Of a stretch of DNA of 64,000 bases, positions 17,645-26,602 are shown piece by piece (the first letter of the stretch is position 1; every line of letters begins with the position of its first letter). The notes under the pieces are model-generated. The model did no database searches. It had not been told where the DNA came from and saw nothing but the letters and a program-made list of their open reading frames with translations. Made by a program: the position numbers and the translations under genes. The DNA comes from Aceticella autotrophica (lineage in GTDB: Bacteria > Bacillota > Thermoanaerobacteria > Thermoanaerobacterales > Thermoanaerobacteraceae). The stretch is from positions 930,001 to 994,000 of the forward strand of contig NZ_CP060096.1 in assembly GCF_017357865.1 (NCBI RefSeq), given 5' to 3'.

Positions 17645-18090
17645 GCTTTTATGCCTCCTTCACTGTATACAAGTGCGTCATTTGGACAATTTTTAACACA
17701 TGCCGGTTCACCTGTATCTGCACATAAATCGCACTTAGAAGCCACTTTATTTTTTTCATCCCGTAAGATGGCACCAAAGCCGCATGTTAATATACATGTC
17801 CAACAGCCTACACATTTATCGGTATTACATGTTACTATGCCTGTTAATGGGTCTTTTTGCATTGCACCTGTGATACAGGCTTTAACACAAGGAGCATCGT
17901 CACAATGTCTGCATTGTAAGGAAAAGGACAAAGGTCCATTTTCCTCAACAACAATTTTTGGTGTTGGTGTAATGCTTTCAAATTTGAAGGCTTTTAACAC
18001 ATCCTTGTATTTAGAATGTGAAGTTATGCAATATACTTCACAGAGTTTACAACCAATACATACTTCTTCTTTGACATAGATTTTCTTCAC
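17641..18090 (-). CDS. Four-cluster ferredoxin-like electron carrier
   Basis: The 149-residue protein belongs to the HycB/CooF/DmsB-like iron-sulfur family with four cysteine groups: CIGCKLCEVYC, CRHCDDAPCVKAC, CVGCWTCILTC and CDLC with CVKNCP. It probably wires the FAD oxidoreductase to the FMN/3Fe-4S glutamate synthase subunit. I take the GTG at 18090 as start since GGAGGTATATTT precedes it and the protein then begins MKKIYVKEEVCIGC. A longer frame reaching 18138 overlaps the preceding gene and has no homologous look. The stop overlaps the next start as ATGA. Confidence 0.85.
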   Translation of the reverse strand: MKKIYVKEEVCIGCKLCEVYCITSHSKYKDVLKAFKFESITPTPKIVVEENGPLSFSLQCRHCDDAPCVKACITGAMQKDPLTGIVTCNTDKCVGCWTCILTCGFGAILRDEKNKVASKCDLCADTGEPACVKNCPNDALVYSEGGIKA

Positions 18091-18103
18091 AAATATACCT
18101 CCT

Positions 18104-19609
18104 CTATTCTCCAGCTGCAAGTATGCCGAGTATATCAAGTTCTTTTTGTGTCATTCCAATACCTCTCAGCATCAATCTATTGCCTTTTAAACTTTCGATA
18201 TCATTTATACCCATTCCACCGAGCATTTCTTTAATTTCATGTCCCCATGCAGTTACAAGATTTACAAGTCTTTTATAACCTATTTCAGGATTAAGTCTTT
18301 TTACAAGGTAGGGGTCTTGTGTTGCAATACCCCAGTTGCATTTTCCGGTGTTGCATTTTTGACACATATGACAACCTAATGCAATCAATGCGGCAGAACC
18401 AATATAAACAGCATCTGCCCCAAGTGCGATAGCTTTTATTATATCCGCACTATTTCTAATACTGCCTGAAGCTATAAGAGAAACAGTATGGCGTATTCCT
18501 TCAGAACGAAGTCTTGAATCAACAGATGCAATTGCAAATTCTATAGGGATACCGACATTATCTCTGATTCTTTTTGGTGCTGCACCTGTACCACCCCTGA
18601 AACCGTCAATAGCTATATAATCTGCACCAGCTCTTGCAATTCCTGAGGCTATTGCTGCTACATTATTAACAGCAGCGATTTTTACACCAACAGGTTTTTT
18701 GTAATCTGTTGCTTCTTTTAAGGAGAATATAAGCTGTGACAGGTCTTCGATTGAGTATATATCATGATGTGGAGCAGGTGATATAGCATCACTTCCAACA
18801 GGTATCATTCTTGTCTCGGAAACATCTTCACTGACTTTTTCTCCTGGAAGGTGCCCACCTATACCGGGTTTTGCTCCCTGACCTATTTTTATTTCAACAG
18901 CAGCGGCTGTATTTAAATATTCCCTATTGACTCCAAACCTTCCTGAAGCCACCTGAACAATAGTATTTTTTCCGTATTTACGGAAATCTTTGTGGAGTCC
19001 GCCTTCACCCGTATTATAGCATATGCCCAGTTTTTCAGCAGCCCTTGAAAGGGAGGCATGTGCATTATAGCTGATGGAACCATAGGACATAGCAGAAAAT
19101 AATATTGGTACTTCTAATTTTAATTGTGGAGGCATTTGCGTTTTTACATTTAGATTTTCGTCAAGTTCAATTTTGTCTGGTTTTCTTCCTATATAAACTC
19201 TTAATTCCATTGGCTCTCTTAAAGGGTCAATGGAAGGATTGGTAACTTGACTTGCATTAACAACCATTTTATCCCAATAAATCGGATATGGTTTGTCATT
19301 ACCCATTGCAGTTAAGAGAACTGCCCCTGTTTCTGCTTGTCTGTAAATATCACGTATTGTATCATATGACCAGTTTGCATGTTGGCGGAAATCCTGCGGA
19401 TGATTAATAATTGTCAAAGCATGGGTTGGACACATAACAACGCATCTTTGGCAGTTAACACACTTAAAATCATCTGCAACCATTTTATAAAGTTGTTCAT
19501 CATAGCTATGGACTTCATTTGCACATTGGCGCATGCAAACTTTGCAATTTATACATAAATCATAATCTCGTATAACCTTGAATTCTGGTGTGAGGTAGTT
19601 TAAGCTCAT
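18104..19609 (-). CDS. Glutamate synthase FMN-binding (central) subunit, archaeal type
   Basis: This 501-residue protein is the synthase core that reduces 2-oxoglutarate plus ammonia to glutamate on FMN. Its N-terminus carries two 4Fe-4S motifs, CINCKVCMRQC and CVNCQRCVVMC, as in archaeal-type GltB. The FMN barrel shows FSAMSYGSISYNAH, GEGGLH, KIGQGAKPGIGGHLPG, SPAPHHDIYSIEDL and FRGGTGAAPKRI. The 3Fe-4S cysteines lie in CHMCQKCNTGKCNWGIATQDP. It lacks the glutaminase and GXGXG domains, which are encoded beside it. It overlaps the glutaminase stop by ATGA. Confidence 0.9.
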   Translation of the reverse strand: MSLNYLTPEFKVIRDYDLCINCKVCMRQCANEVHSYDEQLYKMVADDFKCVNCQRCVVMCPTHALTIINHPQDFRQHANWSYDTIRDIYRQAETGAVLLTAMGNDKPYPIYWDKMVVNASQVTNPSIDPLREPMELRVYIGRKPDKIELDENLNVKTQMPPQLKLEVPILFSAMSYGSISYNAHASLSRAAEKLGICYNTGEGGLHKDFRKYGKNTIVQVASGRFGVNREYLNTAAAVEIKIGQGAKPGIGGHLPGEKVSEDVSETRMIPVGSDAISPAPHHDIYSIEDLSQLIFSLKEATDYKKPVGVKIAAVNNVAAIASGIARAGADYIAIDGFRGGTGAAPKRIRDNVGIPIEFAIASVDSRLRSEGIRHTVSLIASGSIRNSADIIKAIALGADAVYIGSAALIALGCHMCQKCNTGKCNWGIATQDPYLVKRLNPEIGYKRLVNLVTAWGHEIKEMLGGMGINDIESLKGNRLMLRGIGMTQKELDILGILAAGE

Positions 19610-20730
19610 GCAGTAACCTCCTTTGATTCATAAATTTCATTTGTATTTGTTTGTTTAAGTTTTGCAACTACAGGTTCGCCACCGCGAGGTATCCAGATTT
19701 TTTCAGGATTTTTGCAAACCTCTCTAATTGCTGATTCCTCGCTTGCTACATATATCATATCACCATTTTGAGCTGCCGTCAGAGGTCTTAATTTTATCCT
19801 GTCATTTATTGCCACAAATCCGTCTTCAAATGTTACTATAATAGAAAATGGACCATTTAATAATGCCTTGCTGTAAATTATTTTGAGGCTGCTGTAAAGA
19901 GCCTTTTCTTTTGGGGACATCCTGTCAATTTGATCCCATAAAGGTGAAGCAATCACCTTACATACTAAGTTAATAGGCAGTTTTTGTTTTCTTAGCAGGA
20001 GATCAAAAATATATGCGACAACTTCTGTGTCTGTTTGCAATGTGCATACATAGCCGAATTCTTCAAGATATTTACGATTTGTATCATATGATGAAAGTTC
20101 ACCATTGTGAACAACTGAGATATTCAGCAGGTTAAACGGATGAGCACCGCCCCACCAACCCGGTGTGTTTGTAGGGAATCTTCCATGGGCTGTCCATATA
20201 TATCCACTATAGGACTCTAATTTAAAGAACTCTGCCACATCTTCAGGATAACCAACAGCTTTAAATACCCCCATATTTTTTCCACTTGAGAAAATATATG
20301 CACCTTTTATCTTGATGTTAACGTCAAAAACAAATTTTACGATAAAATCATCATCGGTAAGCTCTGTATCATTTAATTTTTCGAGCTTTGGTAATGCAAA
20401 ATATCTGTATATAAGTGGTGCATTTGTTATTTGAGGTATCTTTCTTGTTGGTATTTTTTCTTCAAAAGCCACAACAAAATTAGCTTTTAAATACTCTTCT
20501 GTTTCTTGTCTCGATTGTAAATCATTATAAAATATGTGAAAGGCATAGTGATCCTTAAATTCTGGATATATACCATATGAGGCAAAACCGCCTCCTAGAC
20601 CATTCGATCTATCATGCATCGTTGCAATGGAATCCGCAATTTTTTGACCGGTAAAAACTGCTCCGGTTTGATCCATCATGCCGCTTATAGCACAGCCTGA
20701 GGGAATTCTTACTTGTCCTTCTTTTAACAT
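19606..20730 (-). CDS. Glutamate synthase class-II glutamine amidotransferase subunit
   Basis: This 374-residue protein supplies ammonia from glutamine. It is a class-II (Ntn) amidotransferase whose catalytic cysteine should be Cys13 in SGCAISG, after removal of a short leader. Other family motifs are GGGFASYGIYPE, HGRFPTNTPGWWGGAHPF, SVVHNGELSSYDTN and LQTDTEVVAYIFD. It is the first gene of the operon that also encodes the FMN core, polyferredoxin, FAD oxidoreductase and GXGXG subunit. The ATG follows a GGGGG ribosome site. Confidence 0.88.
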   Translation of the reverse strand: MLKEGQVRIPSGCAISGMMDQTGAVFTGQKIADSIATMHDRSNGLGGGFASYGIYPEFKDHYAFHIFYNDLQSRQETEEYLKANFVVAFEEKIPTRKIPQITNAPLIYRYFALPKLEKLNDTELTDDDFIVKFVFDVNIKIKGAYIFSSGKNMGVFKAVGYPEDVAEFFKLESYSGYIWTAHGRFPTNTPGWWGGAHPFNLLNISVVHNGELSSYDTNRKYLEEFGYVCTLQTDTEVVAYIFDLLLRKQKLPINLVCKVIASPLWDQIDRMSPKEKALYSSLKIIYSKALLNGPFSIIVTFEDGFVAINDRIKLRPLTAAQNGDMIYVASEESAIREVCKNPEKIWIPRGGEPVVAKLKQTNTNEIYESKEVTA

Positions 20731-21223
20731 TTTGTAACCCCCTTAAAAAATCCAATATGCAAAATATTATTTTGTAAATTGCATTGTACGAAAATGTTCA
20801 TTACTATTATTTTATCACAAATTACATATCATACAGGATTTACAATCATTATAGTATTATTAATATTATATTACATTTTATAAAATTTGCAATAATCAAA
20901 TATCATAATTCAAATAATTAATCTAAATGCAGGTTTTGAAAAATTTTACAGATCGACATATTATGCCAAAATATTCAATGAAGAAAATGGATTTTTTTTC
21001 TTCTATAAAATATAGTATAATTAGTGTATAATTAATTTCAGGAAATTTTTTTGATGAAAAATATATAAAAAGAAGGATTTTTGATATAAATATAGAATAT
21101 TATAAATGCGGAAAGGGATAATTAAATTTAAAGTATGATATTTTATTTTAAATTTACTGATAATAAAGTTTTTATTGCGAAAGAGATGATTATTATTGAT
21201 TAACTATATTGAAGGTGATGAAT
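20731..21223. other. Divergent intergenic region between the glutamate synthase operon and ftsE
   Basis: About 490 very AT-rich bases hold no credible gene. For ftsE there are two close TATAAT boxes at 21016-21021 and 21027-21032, but no good -35. On the reverse strand TTGCAA, 18 bases and TAATAT can be found near 20860-20890. In such AT-rich sequence these matches are weak evidence. I see no operator repeat or riboswitch. Confidence 0.4.
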
Positions 21224-21910
21224 ATGATTAAATTTTCAGGGGTATCTAAAAAATATAAAAATAACATCATTGCAGTATCTAATATTAGTTTTACTATTGA
21301 TAACGGAGAATTTGTATTTTTGGTTGGCTCCAGCGGTGCCGGCAAGTCCACTATTTTAAAGCTTTTGTTAAGAGAAGAGATACCAACAACAGGGAATATT
21401 TACATAGATAAAAAGGATATAACATTATTAAAAAGGAAAGAAGTACCATATTTAAGAAGGACTATTGGGGTTGTATTTCAAGATTTTAGGTTGCTTCCAA
21501 ATAAAACTGTTTATGAAAATATAGCCTTCGCTATGGAAATAGTAGAAGCAGAACCGAGAGAAATCAGAAAAAGGGTTCCAATGGTATTATCTTTGGTTGG
21601 CTTAAGCGATAGAGCCAATTCATATCCACAGCAGTTGTCAGGGGGAGAACAGCAGAGGGCTTCACTTGCAAGAGCAATAGTAAATGAGCCTTCGATTCTT
21701 GTTGCTGATGAACCAACGGGTAATCTTGACCCAGATACCACATGGGATATAGTAAAATTGATTTCAGAAATAAATAAAAGAGGAACGACGGTTGTAATGG
21801 CGACACATGCTAAGGATATTGTTGATATTATGAAAAAAAGGGTTATTGAAATAGATAAAGGCAACATAGTTAGAGATGAAGCAAGGGGTGTTTATTGCTA
21901 TGAGGTATAA
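21224..21910 (+). CDS. ftsE: Cell division ATP-binding protein FtsE
   Basis: FtsE is the ATPase of the FtsEX complex that controls peptidoglycan hydrolases. The 228-residue protein has Walker A GSSGAGKST, Q-loop VFQDFRLLPNKTVYENIAF, signature LSGGEQQR and Walker B ILVADEPTGNLDP. The ATG at 21224 is chosen because GAAGGTGATGA sits just upstream; a longer frame from a TTG at 21209 includes that site. ftsX starts 11 bases before its stop. In this locus the neighbour envC-like gene is the likely regulated hydrolase or activator. Confidence 0.95.
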   Translation: MIKFSGVSKKYKNNIIAVSNISFTIDNGEFVFLVGSSGAGKSTILKLLLREEIPTTGNIYIDKKDITLLKRKEVPYLRRTIGVVFQDFRLLPNKTVYENIAFAMEIVEAEPREIRKRVPMVLSLVGLSDRANSYPQQLSGGEQQRASLARAIVNEPSILVADEPTGNLDPDTTWDIVKLISEINKRGTTVVMATHAKDIVDIMKKRVIEIDKGNIVRDEARGVYCYEV

Positions 21911-22787
21911 ATCAGCAGTTTATTTTTTGAAGGAGGGTTTTACAAATGTAAAAAGGAATAAAGCCATGACATTAGCTTCAATTACATCTGTAGCGGCTGC
22001 TCTTTTAATTCTAGGTATGTTTCTTATAATGATTTTTAATATAAATGCGATGGTTAACAAGGTTGAGTCACAGCTTCAATTAAAGGCGTATGTTAATGAT
22101 AATTTGAATGGAGATAAATTAAATAAACTTGGTGAAAAGATAAAAGGTATAGATGGTGTTCAATCAGTAGTGTTTGAATCCAAACAACAGGCATTTGAAA
22201 ATTTTAAAAAACAATTGGGGGACAAAAGCTATTTAATAGACGGGCTTCAAAAGGATAATCCTATGCCACAGTCCTATATTGTTAGCGTTAAGGATGCTAA
22301 GATGATGAAACAGGTCTCTGAAGAAATTAGTAAAATTAACGGTGTATATAAAGTAAATTATGGACAAGATATTGTCGATAAGCTTATCAGTTTCATAAAT
22401 ATAATAAGAATAGTCGGTATTGCTGTAATATTAATTCTTTTCATAATTTCAATTGTGATTATTTCTAATACAATAAAGCTTGGAGTTTTTTCAAGAAGAA
22501 AAGAAATAAACATAATGAAATATATAGGGGCTACCGACTGGTTTATCAGATGGCCCTTCCTAATAGAGGGAATTATTTTAGGGCTTATAGGTGCTTTGCT
22601 TTCAGTTTTGTTGCTTAGTTTATTATATGGATATGCTATAGATATTATTAGGAGTAAACTTATTATATTCGAATTGCTTCCATTAAAGGATATTATAAAA
22701 CAGACTGCTGTATATTTCGCTGTAATGGGAGCAGTTATCGGTGCTGTTGGCAGTGGTATATCCATTAAAAAATTCTTAAATGTATAA
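21900..22787 (+). CDS. ftsX: Cell division protein FtsX
   Basis: This 295-residue membrane protein has the FtsX topology: a cytoplasmic N-terminus (FLKEGFTNVKRNKAMTLASI), TM1 near 22-45, an extracellular loop (ECD) to about 170, then three more TM segments with the FtsX motif RRKEINIMKYIGATDWFIRWPF between TM2 and TM3. It carries the FtsE signal across the membrane to hydrolases. The ATG 21900 follows AAGGGGTG; it overlaps ftsE by 11 bases, so translation is probably coupled. Confidence 0.94.
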   Translation: MRYKSAVYFLKEGFTNVKRNKAMTLASITSVAAALLILGMFLIMIFNINAMVNKVESQLQLKAYVNDNLNGDKLNKLGEKIKGIDGVQSVVFESKQQAFENFKKQLGDKSYLIDGLQKDNPMPQSYIVSVKDAKMMKQVSEEISKINGVYKVNYGQDIVDKLISFINIIRIVGIAVILILFIISIVIISNTIKLGVFSRRKEINIMKYIGATDWFIRWPFLIEGIILGLIGALLSVLLLSLLYGYAIDIIRSKLIIFELLPLKDIIKQTAVYFAVMGAVIGAVGSGISIKKFLNV

Positions 22788-22810
22788 TAAAAATATAAGG
22801 GGGTATATTC

Positions 22811-23953
22811 TTGATAAGAGGAAGGTTTAAAAAACTTATATTTTTGATTCTGTTTTCAGTTTCTATTTTGATTGCTTCATGTCCAAAAGCTGATCAGCTT
22901 CAAGATGCACAGAACAAGTTAAGCAATATACAACAATCAATAGAAGAACTTAGAAAAAAACAAGCGGAAATTTCTAATCAAAAAAAAGATATAACTGCAC
23001 AGCTTAAGGACCTTGATTCGAAATTGAATACAACAACTCAGGAGTTAAATAATGCACAAAACAAATTAAATGACATAGTAACAAAGCTAAAGAAAACACA
23101 GCAGGAACTGGATGAGGCAAAAAAAACTGAGGAAAAACAGCAAAATTCCTTAAAAGACCGCATAAGGGCTATGTACATAAGTGGAGGTGAAACGGGATAT
23201 CTTGACGTAATATTAAGTTCACAGAATTTTGCAGATTTTATCAGCAGGATTGACTTGGTTAAAAGAATTATAGGGTTTGATATAAACCTTCTTAACTCAT
23301 ATCAAAAGCAACGGCAGATTGTTCAAAGCAAGGAAGAGGAACTATCATTAATGAAACAGGATGCTGAAAATTATAAAAATCAAATTGCTTTAAGGCAGAA
23401 AGACCTGCAAGTAGCACTTGTTTCAAGACAGGGCATAATGAGAGACCTTGAAAGCCAACAAAGAGTATATGAACAGCAGGAAAACGCACTGCTGCAGCAG
23501 TCAAGTCAGTTGCAGGGTGTGATAAGCAGTTTTCAATCAAAATCTAATTTAAAGTATTCCGGAGGTAAATTAGGATGGCCGGTACCAAGCAGTTCAACTA
23601 TTACATCACCATTTGGCATGCGTTATCATCCAATATTAAACGAATATAAAATGCACACAGGGATAGATATAGCTGCATCAGAGGGTGCTGCTATTGTTGC
23701 CGCTGCTGATGGAAGAGTAATATTTACAGGATATTATGGTGGTTATGGTTATACTGTTATTATAGACCACGGTGATGGGATATCTACATTATATGCACAT
23801 AATTCCCAGATTCTTGTTAATGAAGGCGATTTTGTAAAAAGAGGCCAACAGATATCAAAAGCCGGAAGTACCGGATGGGCAACCGGTCCTCATTTACACT
23901 TTGAAGTACGAAAAAATGGTGTACCTACTAACCCTGTTGACTGGTTAAGATAA
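22811..23953 (+). CDS. EnvC-like murein hydrolase activator / M23 peptidase, probable lipoprotein
   Basis: The 380-residue protein opens with a hydrophobic signal ending in ILIASC, which fits a lipobox with lipidated Cys. Two long coiled-coil stretches follow (about residues 30-115 and 165-240), then a C-terminal LytM/M23 domain with HTGID near 295, DHGDGISTLYAH, and HLHFEV. HxxxD and HxH are kept, so it may be an active endopeptidase rather than a pure activator. The TTG start has an AAGGGGG site. The coiled coil and its place right after ftsEX fit a partner of the FtsX loop, like EnvC or PcsB. Confidence 0.88.
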   Translation: MIRGRFKKLIFLILFSVSILIASCPKADQLQDAQNKLSNIQQSIEELRKKQAEISNQKKDITAQLKDLDSKLNTTTQELNNAQNKLNDIVTKLKKTQQELDEAKKTEEKQQNSLKDRIRAMYISGGETGYLDVILSSQNFADFISRIDLVKRIIGFDINLLNSYQKQRQIVQSKEEELSLMKQDAENYKNQIALRQKDLQVALVSRQGIMRDLESQQRVYEQQENALLQQSSQLQGVISSFQSKSNLKYSGGKLGWPVPSSSTITSPFGMRYHPILNEYKMHTGIDIAASEGAAIVAAADGRVIFTGYYGGYGYTVIIDHGDGISTLYAHNSQILVNEGDFVKRGQQISKAGSTGWATGPHLHFEVRKNGVPTNPVDWLR

Positions 23954-23973
23954 CCGGTCAATTTTTTTATTTT
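23939..23973 (+). terminator. Terminator after the M23 gene
   Basis: GACTGGTT pairs with AACCGGTC (one wobble) across 5 bases and is followed by AATTTTTTTATTTT. The stem includes the stop codon region of the gene, so ctpA probably needs its own promoter or read-through. Confidence 0.72.
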
Positions 23974-24040
23974 CTTTATTTATTGTATAATAAAAAGAAA
24001 TAGCATATAATTAATCAAACTATTAAAAGGTGGGGAATAT

Positions 24041-25237
24041 ATGACAAGACGTAAGATTTACACGGGTGCAGTTATATTAGTGATTATAACAAGTTTAATA
24101 ACATTTATATTAACAAATTCTTTATCATTGATATTGCCAGGAGGCAGGGTTATAGTTTCCAGAAATGAATATTCTCTTATGAAGCAATATCAAAAACTTT
24201 TTGAGGTAAGAAGAATATTAAAAAATGCATATGTTGATAAGATAGATACATCAAAGCTTGTTGATGGTTCAATAAAAGGCATGGCCAGTTCTTTAAATGA
24301 TCCTTATACGGTATATTTTGATAAGAAGGATTATTCTGATTTTATGACACAAACGAGAGGTTCTTATGCCGGTGTGGGTATCATTGTTTCTGCTGATAAA
24401 AAGGGGCATATTGTTGTTGTATCACCGATTAAAAATACCCCGGGTGAAAAAGCGGGAATAAAGACGGGTGATATTATTATATCTGTTGATGATAAAAAAG
24501 TTAGCGGGAACAATTTAGATGAGGCTGTTGCGCTGATGAAAGGACCGGAGGGAACCAATGTAACATTAACAATCCTCAGAGATGATAAGACGATGAAAAA
24601 GACATTGACAAGAGAAACCATAGTGCTTCAAACCGTTGATAGTCAGATGCTTGCCAATAATATAGGATACATTAAGATTACAATGTTTGATGAACATACT
24701 TCGGCTGATTTTAAGGTTGCTTTAAATAAGTTAAAATCAGAAGGAATGAAGGGACTTATTATAGATTTAAGAGATAATCCCGGAGGACTCTTGGATGAAT
24801 GTGTTAATATAGCAAATGAACTTCTACCAAAAGGTATAATAGTTAGTACAAAAGGTAGAATAGAAAGTAAGCAATATTCTTCAAAAGGTCCGGGGCTTGG
24901 CAAACCTCTTGTATTACTTGTAAATGGAGGAAGCGCCAGCGCATCTGAAATATTATCAGGGGCTGTAAAGGATAGAAAAGCCGGTGTTCTTGTCGGGACA
25001 AAAACCTTTGGTAAAGGACTTGTTCAATCAATATATGATTTTAATGATGGTACTGCCTTAAAATATACAATAGCACGGTATTATACACCGAATGGCGTCA
25101 ATATTCAGGGAAAAGGAATCGAACCGAATTATATCGTTGAGCTTCCCAAAAATTATGTTTTAACAGATAAACCTGATTTAAAAGAAGATACTCAATTGAT
25201 TAAAGCATATGATATAATTAATTCTCAGATTAAGTAG
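24041..25237 (+). CDS. ctpA: Carboxyl-terminal processing protease (S41)
   Basis: The 398-residue serine protease has one N-terminal membrane anchor (residues 8-32). A helical region with GMASSLNDPYTVYFD follows, then a PDZ domain (near 110-190, GVGIIVSADKKG, PGEKAGIKTGDIIISVD) and the S41 core with GGSASASEIL (catalytic Ser) and GTKTFGKGLVQ (catalytic Lys). Bacillus CtpB processes the sporulation signal at the membrane; the role here may be similar or may concern envelope hydrolases. The MinJ-like gene lies 9 bases downstream. TATAAT at 23986 could be a -10, but its -35 is poor. Confidence 0.93.
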   Translation: MTRRKIYTGAVILVIITSLITFILTNSLSLILPGGRVIVSRNEYSLMKQYQKLFEVRRILKNAYVDKIDTSKLVDGSIKGMASSLNDPYTVYFDKKDYSDFMTQTRGSYAGVGIIVSADKKGHIVVVSPIKNTPGEKAGIKTGDIIISVDDKKVSGNNLDEAVALMKGPEGTNVTLTILRDDKTMKKTLTRETIVLQTVDSQMLANNIGYIKITMFDEHTSADFKVALNKLKSEGMKGLIIDLRDNPGGLLDECVNIANELLPKGIIVSTKGRIESKQYSSKGPGLGKPLVLLVNGGSASASEILSGAVKDRKAGVLVGTKTFGKGLVQSIYDFNDGTALKYTIARYYTPNGVNIQGKGIEPNYIVELPKNYVLTDKPDLKEDTQLIKAYDIINSQIK

Positions 25238-25246
25238 GGTGCATAT

Positions 25247-26479
25247 ATGATATTAATACAATTAATATGGATGATTATAAAAGATGTTTCTGTTTCAATA
25301 TTCTCTCCATTATTATGGATAGTTATAATATTTATATTGATACAGTACAGAAAAAATATTGAACTTGAAAGGGAGATGCTCGGCAAAGAAAGGAATTCCC
25401 TTAAAGAACAAATATTGGATTCTGTTTTTTATGGTTTTGCAGCCGGTATACTTGGAAGCATAGTTATGGTATTCTTAGGGATTACAATAGATAATATAGG
25501 TATCGAATATGTATTTCCTCTTGCAATTTTTCTGATGTTTATAAATCCGCGGTATATATGTTTTTCATATGCAGGCGGAATTGTATCAATTATAAGTCTT
25601 TTAACGGGTTTTCCCAGTATAAATGTTGCAGGACTTATGGCGGTTGTAGGAATACTTCATTTGATGGAAAGTATGCTGATTTATATTGATGGTGCAGTAA
25701 ACAGCATACCGGTGTTTGTCCAAACCGATAACGGCAAAATTGCTGGAGCATATATAATGAAAAAATTTTGGCCTATTCCGTTTGTGGCACTTGTCACAGT
25801 TTCTGCCGCAGCATCGGGTATTGATTTATTTCGTATGCCTGAATGGTGGCCGCTATTTAGAACTGATGCAGGGTTAAACAGCATCATTTATTCTCTTTAT
25901 TCAATTATTGCGGTATTAGGATATGGTGATATAGCATTAACCGAAGTGCCAGAAAAAAGAGCAAAGGTTTCTTCAAGAAGATTATTTGTTTTTAGTATTT
26001 TACTTATTTTGCTGTCGGTAGGAGGAATAAAATATATATTATTTAGGTGGGCTGCCGCCATATTTGGTCCGTTGGCTCATGAATTTCTTATAATAAAAGG
26101 GCAGAGGGATGAAAAAGAGAAAAAACCTATGTTTGAGGTTCCTGATAATGGTATAATGGTACTGTCAGTTCTAAAGAATTCTCCTGCAGAACAAATGGGT
26201 ATAAAACCCGGTGATATTATTGTAAAAATAAATGATATGTTTGTTAATAGTGAAGAAGACATTGCAAGGGTTTTATCAACGGAACCTTCTATTGTCTGGA
26301 TAGTAGTGAAAGAATCGGATGGCAACTATATTAATTATGAGTATCGCAATTATAAAGGTGTCAAAGGAATTGGAATACTTATTGTACCTACGTATTCAGA
26401 TAAAGTGTACAGATTGAATGATATGGAAAATGGGGGCTTAATAAAAAGATTTTTTGATAAAATCAACAAAAAGAAATAA
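25247..26479 (+). CDS. MinJ-like polytopic membrane protein with C-terminal PDZ domain
   Basis: The 410-residue protein has about eight predicted TM segments in residues 1-290. A PDZ domain follows at about 300-375, with GIMVLSVLKNSPAEQMGIKPGDIIVKIND. In Bacillus, ftsE-ftsX-ctpB is followed by minJ, which encodes a membrane PDZ protein that places the division inhibitor MinC/MinD through DivIVA. The same gene order and architecture suggest orthology. Sequence similarity to MinJ is only inferred from architecture. It is co-transcribed with ctpA. Confidence 0.72.
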   Translation: MILIQLIWMIIKDVSVSIFSPLLWIVIIFILIQYRKNIELEREMLGKERNSLKEQILDSVFYGFAAGILGSIVMVFLGITIDNIGIEYVFPLAIFLMFINPRYICFSYAGGIVSIISLLTGFPSINVAGLMAVVGILHLMESMLIYIDGAVNSIPVFVQTDNGKIAGAYIMKKFWPIPFVALVTVSAAASGIDLFRMPEWWPLFRTDAGLNSIIYSLYSIIAVLGYGDIALTEVPEKRAKVSSRRLFVFSILLILLSVGGIKYILFRWAAAIFGPLAHEFLIIKGQRDEKEKKPMFEVPDNGIMVLSVLKNSPAEQMGIKPGDIIVKINDMFVNSEEDIARVLSTEPSIVWIVVKESDGNYINYEYRNYKGVKGIGILIVPTYSDKVYRLNDMENGGLIKRFFDKINKKK

Positions 26480-26602
26480 CAGAAGTATAAGCCGGTTTAT
26501 GCTGGCTTAAAATATGTTTCCATATTGTTTTTAATAAGTTATAATAATATTAAAAGATAATATATCTCTATTGTTATGACCTTTGGGTTATGGAGGTGTG
26601 AA

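Noticed and set aside
26489-26508. AAGCC/GGCTT hairpin after the MinJ-like gene as a terminator
   Set aside because: The stem is about 5 bp and is followed by AAAATATG instead of a T run.
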